This document shows positions 1-9,373 of a DNA stretch of 64,000 bases, in pieces. The notes beneath the pieces were generated by a model. That model made no database searches. It was not told the origin of the DNA and saw nothing but the letters and a program-made list of their open reading frames with translations. Numbering within the stretch: the stretch's first letter is position 1; every line of letters begins with the position of its first letter. The DNA lies in assembly GCA_913055855.1 (NCBI GenBank), contig CAJXKW010000001.1:60764-124763 (forward strand), written 5' to 3'. Source of the DNA: an uncultured Limimonas sp. Lineage in GTDB: Bacteria > Pseudomonadota > Alphaproteobacteria > Kiloniellales > Rhodovibrionaceae. Both the position numbers and the translations under genes were made by a program.

Positions 1-28
1 CCCGGGCGACACGAGGAGCCGAGGAGAC

Positions 29-910
29 ATGCGCCGGGTCACCGTCGCCGCCGTCCAGATGCCTTGCGAGGCCGATACGGAGGCCAACGTCGCGCGCGCG
101 GAAGCGATGATCCGCCGGGCGGCCCACGACGCGGGCGCGCAGGTCGTCCTCGTTCAGGAACTCTTCGAGATGCCCTACCCCGGCAAAGCCGAAGAGCCCG
201 AAACCTACGCCCGCGCCCGGCCGGCCGAGGGCCACCCGGTGCTTGAAAGCATGCAGCGCCTGGCGGCAGAGCTGGGCGTGGTGCTGCCCGTGTCCTTCTT
301 CGAGCGCGCCAACAACGCGTACTACAACGCGCTGGCGATGCTGGACGCCGACGGGCGCAACCTGGGCGTCTATCGGAAGAGTCACATCCCCGACGGCCCC
401 GGCTATTCGGAGAAGGTCTATTTCAACCCAGGTGACACCGGGTTCATCGCCTTCGACACCCGCTTCGGCCGGCTCGGCGCGGCGATTTGCTGGGACCAGT
501 GGTTCCCCGAGTGCGCACGGGCGATGGCGCTTCAGGGTGCCGAGATCCTGTTCTATCCCACGGCGATCGGCAGCGAACCGCAGGACCCCACGATCGACAG
601 CCGGGGCGCGTGGCAGCGCGTCATGCAGGGGCACGCCGTTGCCAACGCCATGCCCGTCGTGGCGGCTAACCGCGTGGGTGCCGAACACAGCACCGCCTGG
701 ACCGTGACCTTCTACGGCCGCTCCTTCATCGCGGACAACAGCGGCGCGATTCTTGCCCAGGCTGGCGAGAACGACGCTGAGATCGTCAGCGCCACCTTCG
801 ACCTGGACGATCTCGCGACACAGCGGGCCGCCTGGGGGCTGTTCCGCGACCGCCGCCCGGACCTGTACGGCCCGCTACTCACCCAGGACGGCCGCACACG
901 CCGGAACTGA
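29..910 (+). CDS. aguB: N-carbamoylputrescine amidase (nitrilase superfamily)
   Basis: 293 aa ORF; Glu/Lys/Cys triad contexts VLVQELFEMPY, YRKSHIP, AAICWDQWFPE match the carbamoylputrescine amidase family. Confidence 0.9.
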   Translation: MRRVTVAAVQMPCEADTEANVARAEAMIRRAAHDAGAQVVLVQELFEMPYPGKAEEPETYARARPAEGHPVLESMQRLAAELGVVLPVSFFERANNAYYNALAMLDADGRNLGVYRKSHIPDGPGYSEKVYFNPGDTGFIAFDTRFGRLGAAICWDQWFPECARAMALQGAEILFYPTAIGSEPQDPTIDSRGAWQRVMQGHAVANAMPVVAANRVGAEHSTAWTVTFYGRSFIADNSGAILAQAGENDAEIVSATFDLDDLATQRAAWGLFRDRRPDLYGPLLTQDGRTRRN

Positions 911-940
911 AGCCGTCCGACGCGCCAGCACCCGGCCCGC

Positions 941-1303
941 TCATCTCATTTGCTGCAACATGACGAGGGCGCCCAGCGCCAGCAGCAGGGTGACGATTCC
1001 CGCCGCATACACGCCCCAGCCGGGCCCACCCGAACGTGCCGGGCCACCGGCAGCTTTTGAGGACGCCGGGGTGCGCCCACCCGCAGTGCGCTGCCCGCTT
1101 CCGGCGCCGCGCGCCTTTGCCCCGCCCACGCGTTGCATCATGCTCTGGACCCGCTTCGGCGAAAGCGGACTGCCGTCCGGCTCCGTCAACCCATGATAGG
1201 TGTACAACCAGTGCGCCAAATCCTCCGCCTTGGCGCCCTTTTTCCGGCGCGCGGCGAGCTGGGGGTAGAGTTTTCGGATATCCGCTTCCTTGACCGGTCG
1301 CAT
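941..1303 (-). CDS. hypothetical small protein with C-terminal transmembrane anchor
   Basis: Inner ATG (MRPVKEADIRKLYPQLAARRKKG...) gives about 120 aa; low-complexity linker then a hydrophobic C-terminal helix (GVYAAGIVTLLLALGALVMLQQ). The upstream ORF extension to 1831 looks spurious. Confidence 0.55.
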   Translation of the reverse strand: MRPVKEADIRKLYPQLAARRKKGAKAEDLAHWLYTYHGLTEPDGSPLSPKRVQSMMQRVGGAKARGAGSGQRTAGGRTPASSKAAGGPARSGGPGWGVYAAGIVTLLLALGALVMLQQMR

Positions 1304-1442
1304 CGGGCACACACTAGACCTTTGCGCGCCCCAGGGGTCAATGCCGTCGTATTCGCACCGTTGCCACGGATACGCGCCGCTGGTCGCCCCTGCCCGGCCC
1401 TCGTGGCGCCACCTGCCGCTCCCGGCATGGGATCCGGCCAAG

Positions 1443-1493
1443 TGTCGCAGATCGCGACAGGCGACTGCGACGCCGCTGTCACGAAACGAGACG
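1443..1493 (+). promoter_or_regulatory. candidate AcxR upstream activating sites (two dyads)
   Basis: TGTCGC-AGATC-GCGACA (1443-1459, perfect) and TGTCAC-GAAAC-GAGACG (1477-1493, imperfect), same 6-5-6 layout, centres 34 bp apart, upstream of a -24/-12 promoter. Confidence 0.55.
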
Positions 1494-1618
1494 GACCTGC
1501 CCGACAAGGCGTTTTCAGCATGTTCAGAATGTCCCGCCGCGGGACCACGCCAAACCGGCGGCAAACCGCGCGTCCTGGGGTGGCCCGTCCGTGAGGCAAC
1601 CGGCTTGGGCCGCGAGCC

Positions 1619-1634
1619 TGGCACGCGGGTTGCT
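1619..1634 (+). promoter_or_regulatory. sigma-54 -24/-12 promoter of the acx operon
   Basis: TGGCACGCGGGTTGCT, exact match to TGGCAC-N5-TTGCW, about 77 bp upstream of the GTG start at 1711. Confidence 0.85.
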
Positions 1635-1710
1635 GTCTCCCTGGCGTGCGCGAACCGACGGTCCGCGCACCAAGGCGCAACGATCAATCCACGACCGGGG
1701 AGACGCGCTC

Positions 1711-3858
1711 GTGAGTCTGCAAACCACCCGCGATGTTCAGGTGCTCGGCATCGATGCCGGCGGCACCATGACGGACACCTTTTTTGTCGACCGCGATGGC
1801 GAATTCGCCGTCGGCAAGGCCCAGACGACACCCAAGGACGAATCCCACGGCCTTCTGGAGTCGAGCAGCGATGCCCTGAGCCACTGGGGCATGGACCTCC
1901 AGGGCGCGTTCAAGACCCTGCGTACCGGCGTGTACTCCGGCACGGCCATGCTCAACCGTGTGGTCCAGCGACAGGGCCTGGAGTGCGGCCTGATCGTCAA
2001 TGCGGGTATGGAGGACTTCCACCGTATGGGGCGGGCGATCCAGAGCTATCTCGGCTATGCCTACGAGGATCGCATTCACCTGAACACGCACCGCTACGAC
2101 CCGCCCCTCGTGCCGCGTGATCGGACCCGCGGCGTGATCGAGCGGGTGGACATGATGGGGACCGTGGTCATCCCCCTGCGCGAGGAGACGGCCCGACGGG
2201 CGGCGAAGGAGCTGATCGCCAAGGGCGTCGCAGGCATCGTCATCAGCCTCCTCCACTCCTACAAGAATCCGGACAACGAGCGCCGGGTGCGCGACATTGT
2301 CGAGGAGGAGGTGGCCGCGGCCGGGGCGAACATTCCCGTCTTTGCCTCGGCGGACTATTACCCGGTGCGCAAGGAGAGCCACCGAACCAACACGACCATC
2401 CTCGAGGCCTACGCCGCGGAACCCTCGCGCCAGACCCTGGCGCAGATCACCGAGGCCTTCCACGACAAGGGCGCGGGATTCGATTTCCGCGTCATGGCCA
2501 CGCACGGTGGCACGATCTCGCGCAAGGCGCGCGAACTGGCGCGCACCATCGTCTCCGGCCCCATCGGCGGGGTCATCGGTGCCAAGTACCTGGGCGAGAG
2601 CCTCGGCTACAAGAACATCGTGTGCTCCGACATCGGCGGCACGTCGTTCGACCTGTCGCTGATCACGCAGGGCAACCTGGTTATACGCAACGACCCGGAC
2701 ATGGCCCGGCTGGTCCTGTCGCTGCCGCTGGTCGCACTGGACTCTGTGGGCGCGGGCGCGGGCAGTTTCGTCCGCCTCGATCCCTACACGCACGCCATCC
2801 AGCTCGGCCCGGACAGCGCCGGCTACCGTGTGGGCGTGTGCTGGCCGGAAAGCGGCATCGAAACGGTCACCATCTCCGACTGTCACCTGGTACTCGGGTA
2901 CATCAATCCGGACAACTTCCTGGGCGGACAGGTCAAGCTGGACCGGCAGCGTGCCATGGACGCGGTGCGCACACAGGTCGCCGAGCCTCTTGGCCTGTCG
3001 GTCGAGGACGCCGCGGCCGGCGTAATCGAACTGATGGACCAGGACCTGCGCGATCACATGAAATCGATGATCTCCGCCAAGGGCTACAGCCCGGCGAGCT
3101 TCACCTGCTTCTCCTACGGCGGCGCGGGTCCGGTGCATTGCTACGGCTACACCGAGGGCCTGGGCTTCGAGGACGTCGTGGTACCCGCGTGGGCCGCCGG
3201 TTTCTCCGCTTTTGGCTGCGCCGCCGCGGATTTCGAATACCGCTACGACAAGAGCCTCGACGTCAACGTGCCGCCCGACGCCGACGAAGCGGCCAAGGCC
3301 GAGGCGGCTGCGCAGCTCCAGAACGCCTGGGCCGAGCTGAGCGAGAGCGTGCTCATCGAGTTCGAGGCCAACGGCTTCGACCGCAAGGACGTTACCCTCC
3401 AGCCCGCCTTCCGCATGCAGTACCGTGGGCAACTCAACGACCTGGAGATCGATTCGCCGATCCAGACGGCCCAGGGCGCGCGCGACTGGGAGCGCGTCGT
3501 GGACGCCTTCAACGACGCCTATGCCCAGGTCTACGCCGCGTCGGCGCGCTCGCAGGAACTGGGTTATTCGGTTACCTCGGCGATCATGCGCGGCTCCGTG
3601 GACATCTCCAAGCCGCGGATTCCGCGCGAGGAGATCCAGGGCGAGACCCCGCCGGCTGAAGCCTATCTCGGCACGCGCAAGTTCTACCGCAAGCGCACCT
3701 GGCTCGACGCGCGGCTGTTCCACATGGAGAGCCTGGTCCCCGGCAACCGGATCGTCGGTCCGGCCATCATCGAGTCCGACGCGACCACCTTCGTCGTCCC
3801 CGACGGCTTCGAGACCTGGCTGGACGACCACCGGCTGTTCCACCTGAAGGAACTCTAG
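1711..3858 (+). CDS. acxA: acetone carboxylase beta subunit (hydantoinase/oxoprolinase A family)
   Basis: VLGIDAGGTMTDTFFVDRDGEFAVGKAQTTP nucleotide-binding start; GTG start at 1711 preceded by GGGGAGA; the ORF extension to 1591 would run through the sigma-54 promoter. Confidence 0.9.
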   Translation: MSLQTTRDVQVLGIDAGGTMTDTFFVDRDGEFAVGKAQTTPKDESHGLLESSSDALSHWGMDLQGAFKTLRTGVYSGTAMLNRVVQRQGLECGLIVNAGMEDFHRMGRAIQSYLGYAYEDRIHLNTHRYDPPLVPRDRTRGVIERVDMMGTVVIPLREETARRAAKELIAKGVAGIVISLLHSYKNPDNERRVRDIVEEEVAAAGANIPVFASADYYPVRKESHRTNTTILEAYAAEPSRQTLAQITEAFHDKGAGFDFRVMATHGGTISRKARELARTIVSGPIGGVIGAKYLGESLGYKNIVCSDIGGTSFDLSLITQGNLVIRNDPDMARLVLSLPLVALDSVGAGAGSFVRLDPYTHAIQLGPDSAGYRVGVCWPESGIETVTISDCHLVLGYINPDNFLGGQVKLDRQRAMDAVRTQVAEPLGLSVEDAAAGVIELMDQDLRDHMKSMISAKGYSPASFTCFSYGGAGPVHCYGYTEGLGFEDVVVPAWAAGFSAFGCAAADFEYRYDKSLDVNVPPDADEAAKAEAAAQLQNAWAELSESVLIEFEANGFDRKDVTLQPAFRMQYRGQLNDLEIDSPIQTAQGARDWERVVDAFNDAYAQVYAASARSQELGYSVTSAIMRGSVDISKPRIPREEIQGETPPAEAYLGTRKFYRKRTWLDARLFHMESLVPGNRIVGPAIIESDATTFVVPDGFETWLDDHRLFHLKEL

Positions 3859-3914
3859 CGCCGGCACAAAGGCAAAAACGCCCATTGAGCACGAAAAGCT
3901 GGGAGAGCGACCCC

Positions 3915-6233
3915 ATGAAGGACGACGTCAAGGCCGGCGAAGGCATCGTTCGCGGCGGCGAAAGCCTGCAGGCGCACCGCCACCGCGTCCTGGAGAGTAC
4001 CCGGACCACCGGGCACTACGCGGGCCTGCGCTACTGCGAGCTGCGCGAGCGCGACCCCATCCACTACAACAAGCTGTTCTCACGACTGCGCGCGGGCGTG
4101 GTCGACGCGCGCGAGACGGCGAAGAAGATTGCCGCCTCGCCCATCGTGGAGCAGGAGGGCGAACTCTGCTTCACCCTCTACAACGCCGCGGGCGACTGCG
4201 TGCTCACCTCGACCGGGATCATCATCCACGTCGGGACGATGGGCGCGGCGATCAAATACATGATCGAAAACGGCTGGGAAGAGAACCCGGGCGTCGAGCC
4301 GGGCGACATCTTCTGCAACAACGACTGCCTGACGGGCAACGTCCACCCCTGCGACATCCACACGATCGTGCCCATCTTCTGGGACGGCAAGCTGATCGGC
4401 TGGGTGGGCGGGGTCACCCACGTCATCGACACCGGCGCGGTGGGCCCGGGCTCCATGACCACGGGCCAGGTCCAGCGCTTTGGCGACGGCTATCAGATCA
4501 CCTGCCGCAAGATCGGCGAGAACGACCAGCTTTACCGCGACTGGCTTCACGAGAGCCAGCGTATGGTGCGCACGACGCGTTTCTGGATGCTGGACGAGCG
4601 CACGCGCATCGCCGGCTGCCACATGATCCGGGATCTGGTTGAGGAACTGATCGAGGAGGAGGGCATCGAGGCCTACTGGCACTTCGCCTACGAGGCGATC
4701 GAGCACGGTCGCTTGGGCCTGCGCAACCGCCTCAAGGCGATGACCATTCCGGGCAAGTACCGGCAGGTGGGTTTCGTCGACGTGCCCTACGACCACCCGG
4801 ACGTGCGCGTGCCCTCGGACTTCGCCGAGGTGGACAGCATCATGCACACGCCCTCGGAGATCGAGATCCGCGGCGACGGGAGCTGGCGCCTCGATTTCGA
4901 GGGCAGCAGCCGATGGGGCTGGCACACCTACAACGCCCACCAGGTCAGCTTCACCTCGGGCATCTGGGTCATGATGACCCAGACGGTGATTCCCACCGAG
5001 TTGATCAACGATGGCGCCGCCTACGGCACCGAGTTCCGGCTGCCCAAGGGCACCTGGATGAACCCGGACGACCGCCGCGTGGCCTTCGCCTACGCCTGGC
5101 ACTTCCTGGTGTCTTCCTGGACCGCGCTATGGCGCGGGCTCAGCCGGGCCTACTTCGGCCGCGGTTTCCTCGAGGAGGTCAACGCGGGCAACGCCAACAC
5201 GTCGAACTGGCTCCAGGGCGGCGGCTTCAATCAGTATGACGAGATCCACGCGGTGAACTCCTTCGAGTCCGCGGCGGAAGGTGTCGGAGCCTCGGCGGTG
5301 AAGGACGGTATCGACCACGCCGCGGCGATCTGGAACCCCGAGGGCGACATGGGCGACATGGAGATCTGGGAGCTTGCCGAGCCCCTGATCTACCTGGGCC
5401 GCAACGTCAAGACGAACTCCGGCGGCTACGGCAAGTACCGCGGCGGCTGCGGCTTCGAAAGCCTGCGCATGGTCTGGAATGCCAAGGACTGGACCATGTT
5501 TTTTATGGGCAACGGCCACATGGTCTCAGACTGGGGCCTGATGGGTGGCTATCCTTCGGCCGCGGGGTACCGCTTCGCCGCGCACGAGACCGACCTGAAG
5601 GCGCGCATCGCCGATGGCGCGCCCCTGCCCATGGGGGGCGACACCGACCCGGACAACCCTGAACTGGAGGACCGGATCGCAGCCACGGCGGAGGTCAAGC
5701 GCGACAAGCAGGCCATCACCACCGAGGAGATGTTCGCCGACTATGATCTCTACCTGAACTATCTCCGCGGTGGGCCGGGCTTCGGCGATCCCATCGAGCG
5801 CGATCCCGAAGCGGCGGTCGCGGACATCAACGGCGGCTATGTGCTGCCCCGCTTTGCCGAACGCGTGTACGGCGTCGTCGTCCGCGAGGCGGCGGACGGC
5901 CTCTTCGCCGTGGACAAGGCGGCCACCGACGCCCGCCGGGCGGAGATCCGCAAAGAGCGGCTGGCCAAGGCCCGGCCAACGCGCGAATGGATGCAGACGG
6001 AGCGCGAACGCATCCTCAACAAGGAGGGAGCGGGCGATCACGTCAAGCAGATGTTCGCTTCCTCGTTCCGCCTGGGCCCGCGTTTCCACCGCGAGTTCAT
6101 GGCGTTCTGGGAGCTGCCGGAAAGCTGGACACTGACCGAAGACGAGCTGGACCGGCCCAGCTACGGCACCCATCACGCCATGGACATCACCGAGCTGCCC
6201 GACGTGCACCCGGTGCAACTGGTCGAAGAATAA
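3915..6233 (+). CDS. acxB: acetone carboxylase alpha subunit (hydantoinase B family)
   Basis: about 772 aa; hydantoinase B/oxoprolinase family sequence directly downstream of acxA; ATG 3915 with GGGAGAG RBS. Confidence 0.9.
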   Translation: MKDDVKAGEGIVRGGESLQAHRHRVLESTRTTGHYAGLRYCELRERDPIHYNKLFSRLRAGVVDARETAKKIAASPIVEQEGELCFTLYNAAGDCVLTSTGIIIHVGTMGAAIKYMIENGWEENPGVEPGDIFCNNDCLTGNVHPCDIHTIVPIFWDGKLIGWVGGVTHVIDTGAVGPGSMTTGQVQRFGDGYQITCRKIGENDQLYRDWLHESQRMVRTTRFWMLDERTRIAGCHMIRDLVEELIEEEGIEAYWHFAYEAIEHGRLGLRNRLKAMTIPGKYRQVGFVDVPYDHPDVRVPSDFAEVDSIMHTPSEIEIRGDGSWRLDFEGSSRWGWHTYNAHQVSFTSGIWVMMTQTVIPTELINDGAAYGTEFRLPKGTWMNPDDRRVAFAYAWHFLVSSWTALWRGLSRAYFGRGFLEEVNAGNANTSNWLQGGGFNQYDEIHAVNSFESAAEGVGASAVKDGIDHAAAIWNPEGDMGDMEIWELAEPLIYLGRNVKTNSGGYGKYRGGCGFESLRMVWNAKDWTMFFMGNGHMVSDWGLMGGYPSAAGYRFAAHETDLKARIADGAPLPMGGDTDPDNPELEDRIAATAEVKRDKQAITTEEMFADYDLYLNYLRGGPGFGDPIERDPEAAVADINGGYVLPRFAERVYGVVVREAADGLFAVDKAATDARRAEIRKERLAKARPTREWMQTERERILNKEGAGDHVKQMFASSFRLGPRFHREFMAFWELPESWTLTEDELDRPSYGTHHAMDITELPDVHPVQLVEE

Positions 6234-6302
6234 TCCGGCGCGCGGGCGGCCGGGGGTCCGGTCGCCCGCCCTTCCCCACGCGCATTTCGAGGATGGACCG
6301 CC

Positions 6303-6803
6303 ATGTCCTATACGCCCAAGAAGATCGAGGAGCTGATCGACGGGACGATCGATCCCGATACGCTGCACACCATGCTCTCCGCGCCCAAGGACCAGGACCG
6401 TTTCGTGAAGTACCTCGATATCCTGCAGGCGCGGGTGCCCTGGGACGATCCCATTCTGCTCCCTTACGGACCGCACCTGTACTGTGTGCAGAAGGCGGAT
6501 ACCAAGCAGTGGGTCATCCGCTGCGGTTGTGGCCACGACTTTTGTGACCAAGCAGACAACTGGAAGCTCCATGCGGTGATCAACGTGCGCGACACGCCCG
6601 AAGAGCTGGCGGAGTTGTATCCAGAGCTGATGGCGCCAACTTCGACGTGGCAGGTGTTCCGCGAATACTTCTGCCCCAGTTGCGCCACCCTGCACGACGT
6701 CGAGGCGCCCACGCCATGGTATCCGGTCATCAAGGACTTCGAGCCGGATATCGCCACCTTCTACCGGGATTGGCTGCACCGGGCGGTGCCCGAACGCGCG
6801 TAG
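6303..6803 (+). CDS. acxC: acetone carboxylase gamma subunit
   Basis: 166 aa, Cys-rich (CGCGHDFCDQ, CPSCATLHDVE), position after acxB. Confidence 0.88.
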   Translation: MSYTPKKIEELIDGTIDPDTLHTMLSAPKDQDRFVKYLDILQARVPWDDPILLPYGPHLYCVQKADTKQWVIRCGCGHDFCDQADNWKLHAVINVRDTPEELAELYPELMAPTSTWQVFREYFCPSCATLHDVEAPTPWYPVIKDFEPDIATFYRDWLHRAVPERA

Positions 6804-6840
6804 GGGCCCTGCCCCAGCGCCGTCGCGCCGAACCGAACAA

Positions 6841-6875
6841 GGCCCTCATGTCGCGGACGCCGTGACATGAGGGCC
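6841..6875. terminator. hairpin between convergent acxC and acxR
   Basis: Perfect 12-bp inverted repeat GGCCCTCATGTC-N11-GACATGAGGGCC; no strong T tract. Confidence 0.6.
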
Positions 6876-6888
6876 ACGTTTGTCCGGC

Positions 6889-8814
6889 CTATCGGCCGCC
6901 GCCCCGCGCGTTGGGATCGAGGTCGTAGGCGCGCAACTTGCGATACAGTGTCGACCGGGCGATGCCCAGGCGGCGGGCGGCATCGGCGAGGTTGCCACCG
7001 GCCGCGGCGAGGGCGTGGGAGACGGCGGCGCGTTCCTGCGCGCGCAGATCCTCTGGCGGCTCCGCCGTTTCGGGCGCCGTCGCTTGCGCCGCGGCCCCCT
7101 GCCCGCCATGGGTGATCTCCGGCGGCAGATCGGCGACCGTAAGCCGGTCATGATCGCGCAGCAGGAGCATGGTTTCGATGACGTTCCGCAACTGGCGGAC
7201 ATTGCCGGGCCAGTCGTAGCGCACCAGGGCGTCCAGAACCTCGGTATCGATCGCCACTGGCGTCTCACCGCGCCGGCGGCACGCGCCGTGGACGAAGGAT
7301 TCCGCGAGAAGCGCGGCGTCGTCGCCGCGTTCGCGCAGGGGCGGAATACGCAGCCGGGCGACGGAAATACGGTAGAACAGGTCGGCCCGAAAGGCGCCCG
7401 CTGCCGCCTGCGCCTGGAGATCGCGGTTGGTCATGGAGATCAAGCGAAGGCTTACGGAAACCGGCTGCGCCGCGCCCACGGGCACGACCAGGCCATCCTC
7501 GATCACGCGCAACAATGTGGGCTGAAGATCGAGGGGCATCTCGCCGATCTCGTCCAGACACAGCGTCCCGCCGTCGGCCTGTTCGAATTTGCCCGCACGG
7601 CCCTTGTCCGCGGCGCCGGTAAATGCACTGGGCGCATACCCGAACAGCTCCGAAGCGATCAGGTCGCGCGGCAGCGCCGCAGCGTTGACCGGCACCCAGG
7701 GACCCGGCCGGATGCCGTCGAAATGTATGGCACGGGCGAAGAGTTCCTTGCCCACACCGGTCTCGCCCTCGATAAGGACGGGCGTGTCGGCTGCGGCGAT
7801 TTTCTGTGCGCGCGCCAGGCAGCGGCGCATCTGGACGCTGTCGCCGAAGATGTCGGCGAAATGAACGGCCTGGGCGTCCGTCGGCCGGGCGCGCGTGCGC
7901 GGGTTCCCCCGGCCTTTCAGCTTGACGATCGCACCCATGGGCGAATCGCCGTCGGCGACCGGCTCGAGGGCCGCGTCCGCCAGTGGCTCGGGCAGACGCT
8001 CGGCCCAGCGATCCGGGCGAACCCCCTCCAGATCCACGATCTTCGTGAGCATGGGGACGCCGTCATCCGGTCCGAGAAGGCGCTGGATGCGGTCGCTGGC
8101 GTAGATCAGCCGGCCCTCGCGGTCGATCAGCGCGACATCGCCGGACAACTGGTGGCGCTTGCCCAGATAGCGGCGCAGCAGCGTGGCGTGTTCGTCGTTG
8201 AGTCGCTGCGCCAGCTCGCTCTCGATGCGCCGCGCCGCTGCAACGGCGAACGCCAGCGCCTGCGGGTGGAAGGTCTCGGCCGGACCCGAAACATCGAGGA
8301 TGCCCAGCGTGTGCCCGTCAAGCGGATGCTGGACCGGCGCGGCGGCGCAGGTCCACTTCTTGATCTCCCAGCAAAAGTGTTCCGCCGAGTGGATCTGAAC
8401 CGGCGCGGCCGTGTGCAGCGCGGTGCCGATGGCGTTGGTCCCGATCAGGGCTTCGTCCCATCGGCCGCCGGGCTGAAGGTTGATCTCCCCGGCGTAGCCC
8501 ATGGTGTCCGTATCGCCCTGTGCATACAGAACAAGGGCATCCGCATCCGCCAGAAGCATGATCGAGCCGGTCTCCGAGAGAAACCGGTGAGCCTCGTTCA
8601 AGACGGGCGCGAGGGCGTTATGGCCCAGGGGAAAGCGTCGCCGGGCGCGCTCAAACGCCTCGTTCGGGCTCACCGGCGCCCGGTCCTTCTCAACGGCAAC
8701 CCGGTCGATGCAGCGTTGCCAGGAGTGCGCCACGATGGGCCGGACCTCGCATACGGGCGCGCCCCCGGCGACAAAGGCCTGCCAGGCCGCCATGACCTGC
8801 CGGTCGTTGCTCAT
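6889..8814 (-). CDS. acxR: sigma-54-dependent Fis-family activator (AcoR/AcxR type)
   Basis: 641 aa: GAF-like N-terminus, AAA+ domain (GETGVGKE), C-terminal Fis HTH (NLADAARRLGIARSTLYRKLRAYDL); next to acxABC. Confidence 0.9.
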   Translation of the reverse strand: MSNDRQVMAAWQAFVAGGAPVCEVRPIVAHSWQRCIDRVAVEKDRAPVSPNEAFERARRRFPLGHNALAPVLNEAHRFLSETGSIMLLADADALVLYAQGDTDTMGYAGEINLQPGGRWDEALIGTNAIGTALHTAAPVQIHSAEHFCWEIKKWTCAAAPVQHPLDGHTLGILDVSGPAETFHPQALAFAVAAARRIESELAQRLNDEHATLLRRYLGKRHQLSGDVALIDREGRLIYASDRIQRLLGPDDGVPMLTKIVDLEGVRPDRWAERLPEPLADAALEPVADGDSPMGAIVKLKGRGNPRTRARPTDAQAVHFADIFGDSVQMRRCLARAQKIAAADTPVLIEGETGVGKELFARAIHFDGIRPGPWVPVNAAALPRDLIASELFGYAPSAFTGAADKGRAGKFEQADGGTLCLDEIGEMPLDLQPTLLRVIEDGLVVPVGAAQPVSVSLRLISMTNRDLQAQAAAGAFRADLFYRISVARLRIPPLRERGDDAALLAESFVHGACRRRGETPVAIDTEVLDALVRYDWPGNVRQLRNVIETMLLLRDHDRLTVADLPPEITHGGQGAAAQATAPETAEPPEDLRAQERAAVSHALAAAGGNLADAARRLGIARSTLYRKLRAYDLDPNARGGGR

Positions 8815-9240
8815 GCGTTACACTCCCCGGGACGCCGATTCGTGTTATCGTATATCGCGATTTCCGCAGTCCCACTGAAATCATCGCACAAATATGCCCG
8901 TGAATGAACCGGTATCGTACGCGTGATGCCATGACGTTACCGTGATGAGAGGTGGGAATTTTCCCCTGATCGCTGCGAAAATCGCGCGGTGTGACCGATA
9001 TTTCTTAACGACCCGAGCGCCCGCCGCCTTCACCCGGCAGCCGTATTCACGCACCGCATCGTGCTGGCTGACATTCACCCTGGAAACGTGCTGGCCGGCA
9101 CCGGCGGACCACACGAAAAACGCCTTGCCTCGATCGCCGTTGAGCGGTTAAACAGAGGATCCACGTTGACCCGTAGCGTATCGGCCTGGGTCGGAAAAGA
9201 CGCTGCAAACTTCCGCATAATATTCTGATTTTGCGGTTGT

Positions 9241-9316
9241 GCCGGCGTAGCTCAATCGGTAGAGCAACCGCCTTGTAAGCGGTAGGTTGGGAGTTCGAGT
9301 CTCTCCGCCGGCACCA
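9241..9316 (+). tRNA. tRNA-Thr(TGT)
   Basis: GCCGGCG...CGCCGGC acceptor, anticodon loop CTTGTAA, TTCGAGTC T-loop, encoded CCA. Confidence 0.95.
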
Positions 9317-9373
9317 TCTGCGCTCCGGCGCGGCCGCGGCGGGACGATCGCGAGCGTCCGCGCCGCACCTCGC

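Noticed and set aside
1684-3885. 733-aa minus-strand ORF
   Set aside because: Antisense to acxA; no recognisable family, GC-driven open frame
6880-8907. 675-aa plus-strand ORF
   Set aside because: Antisense to acxR, which has clear AAA+ and Fis motifs
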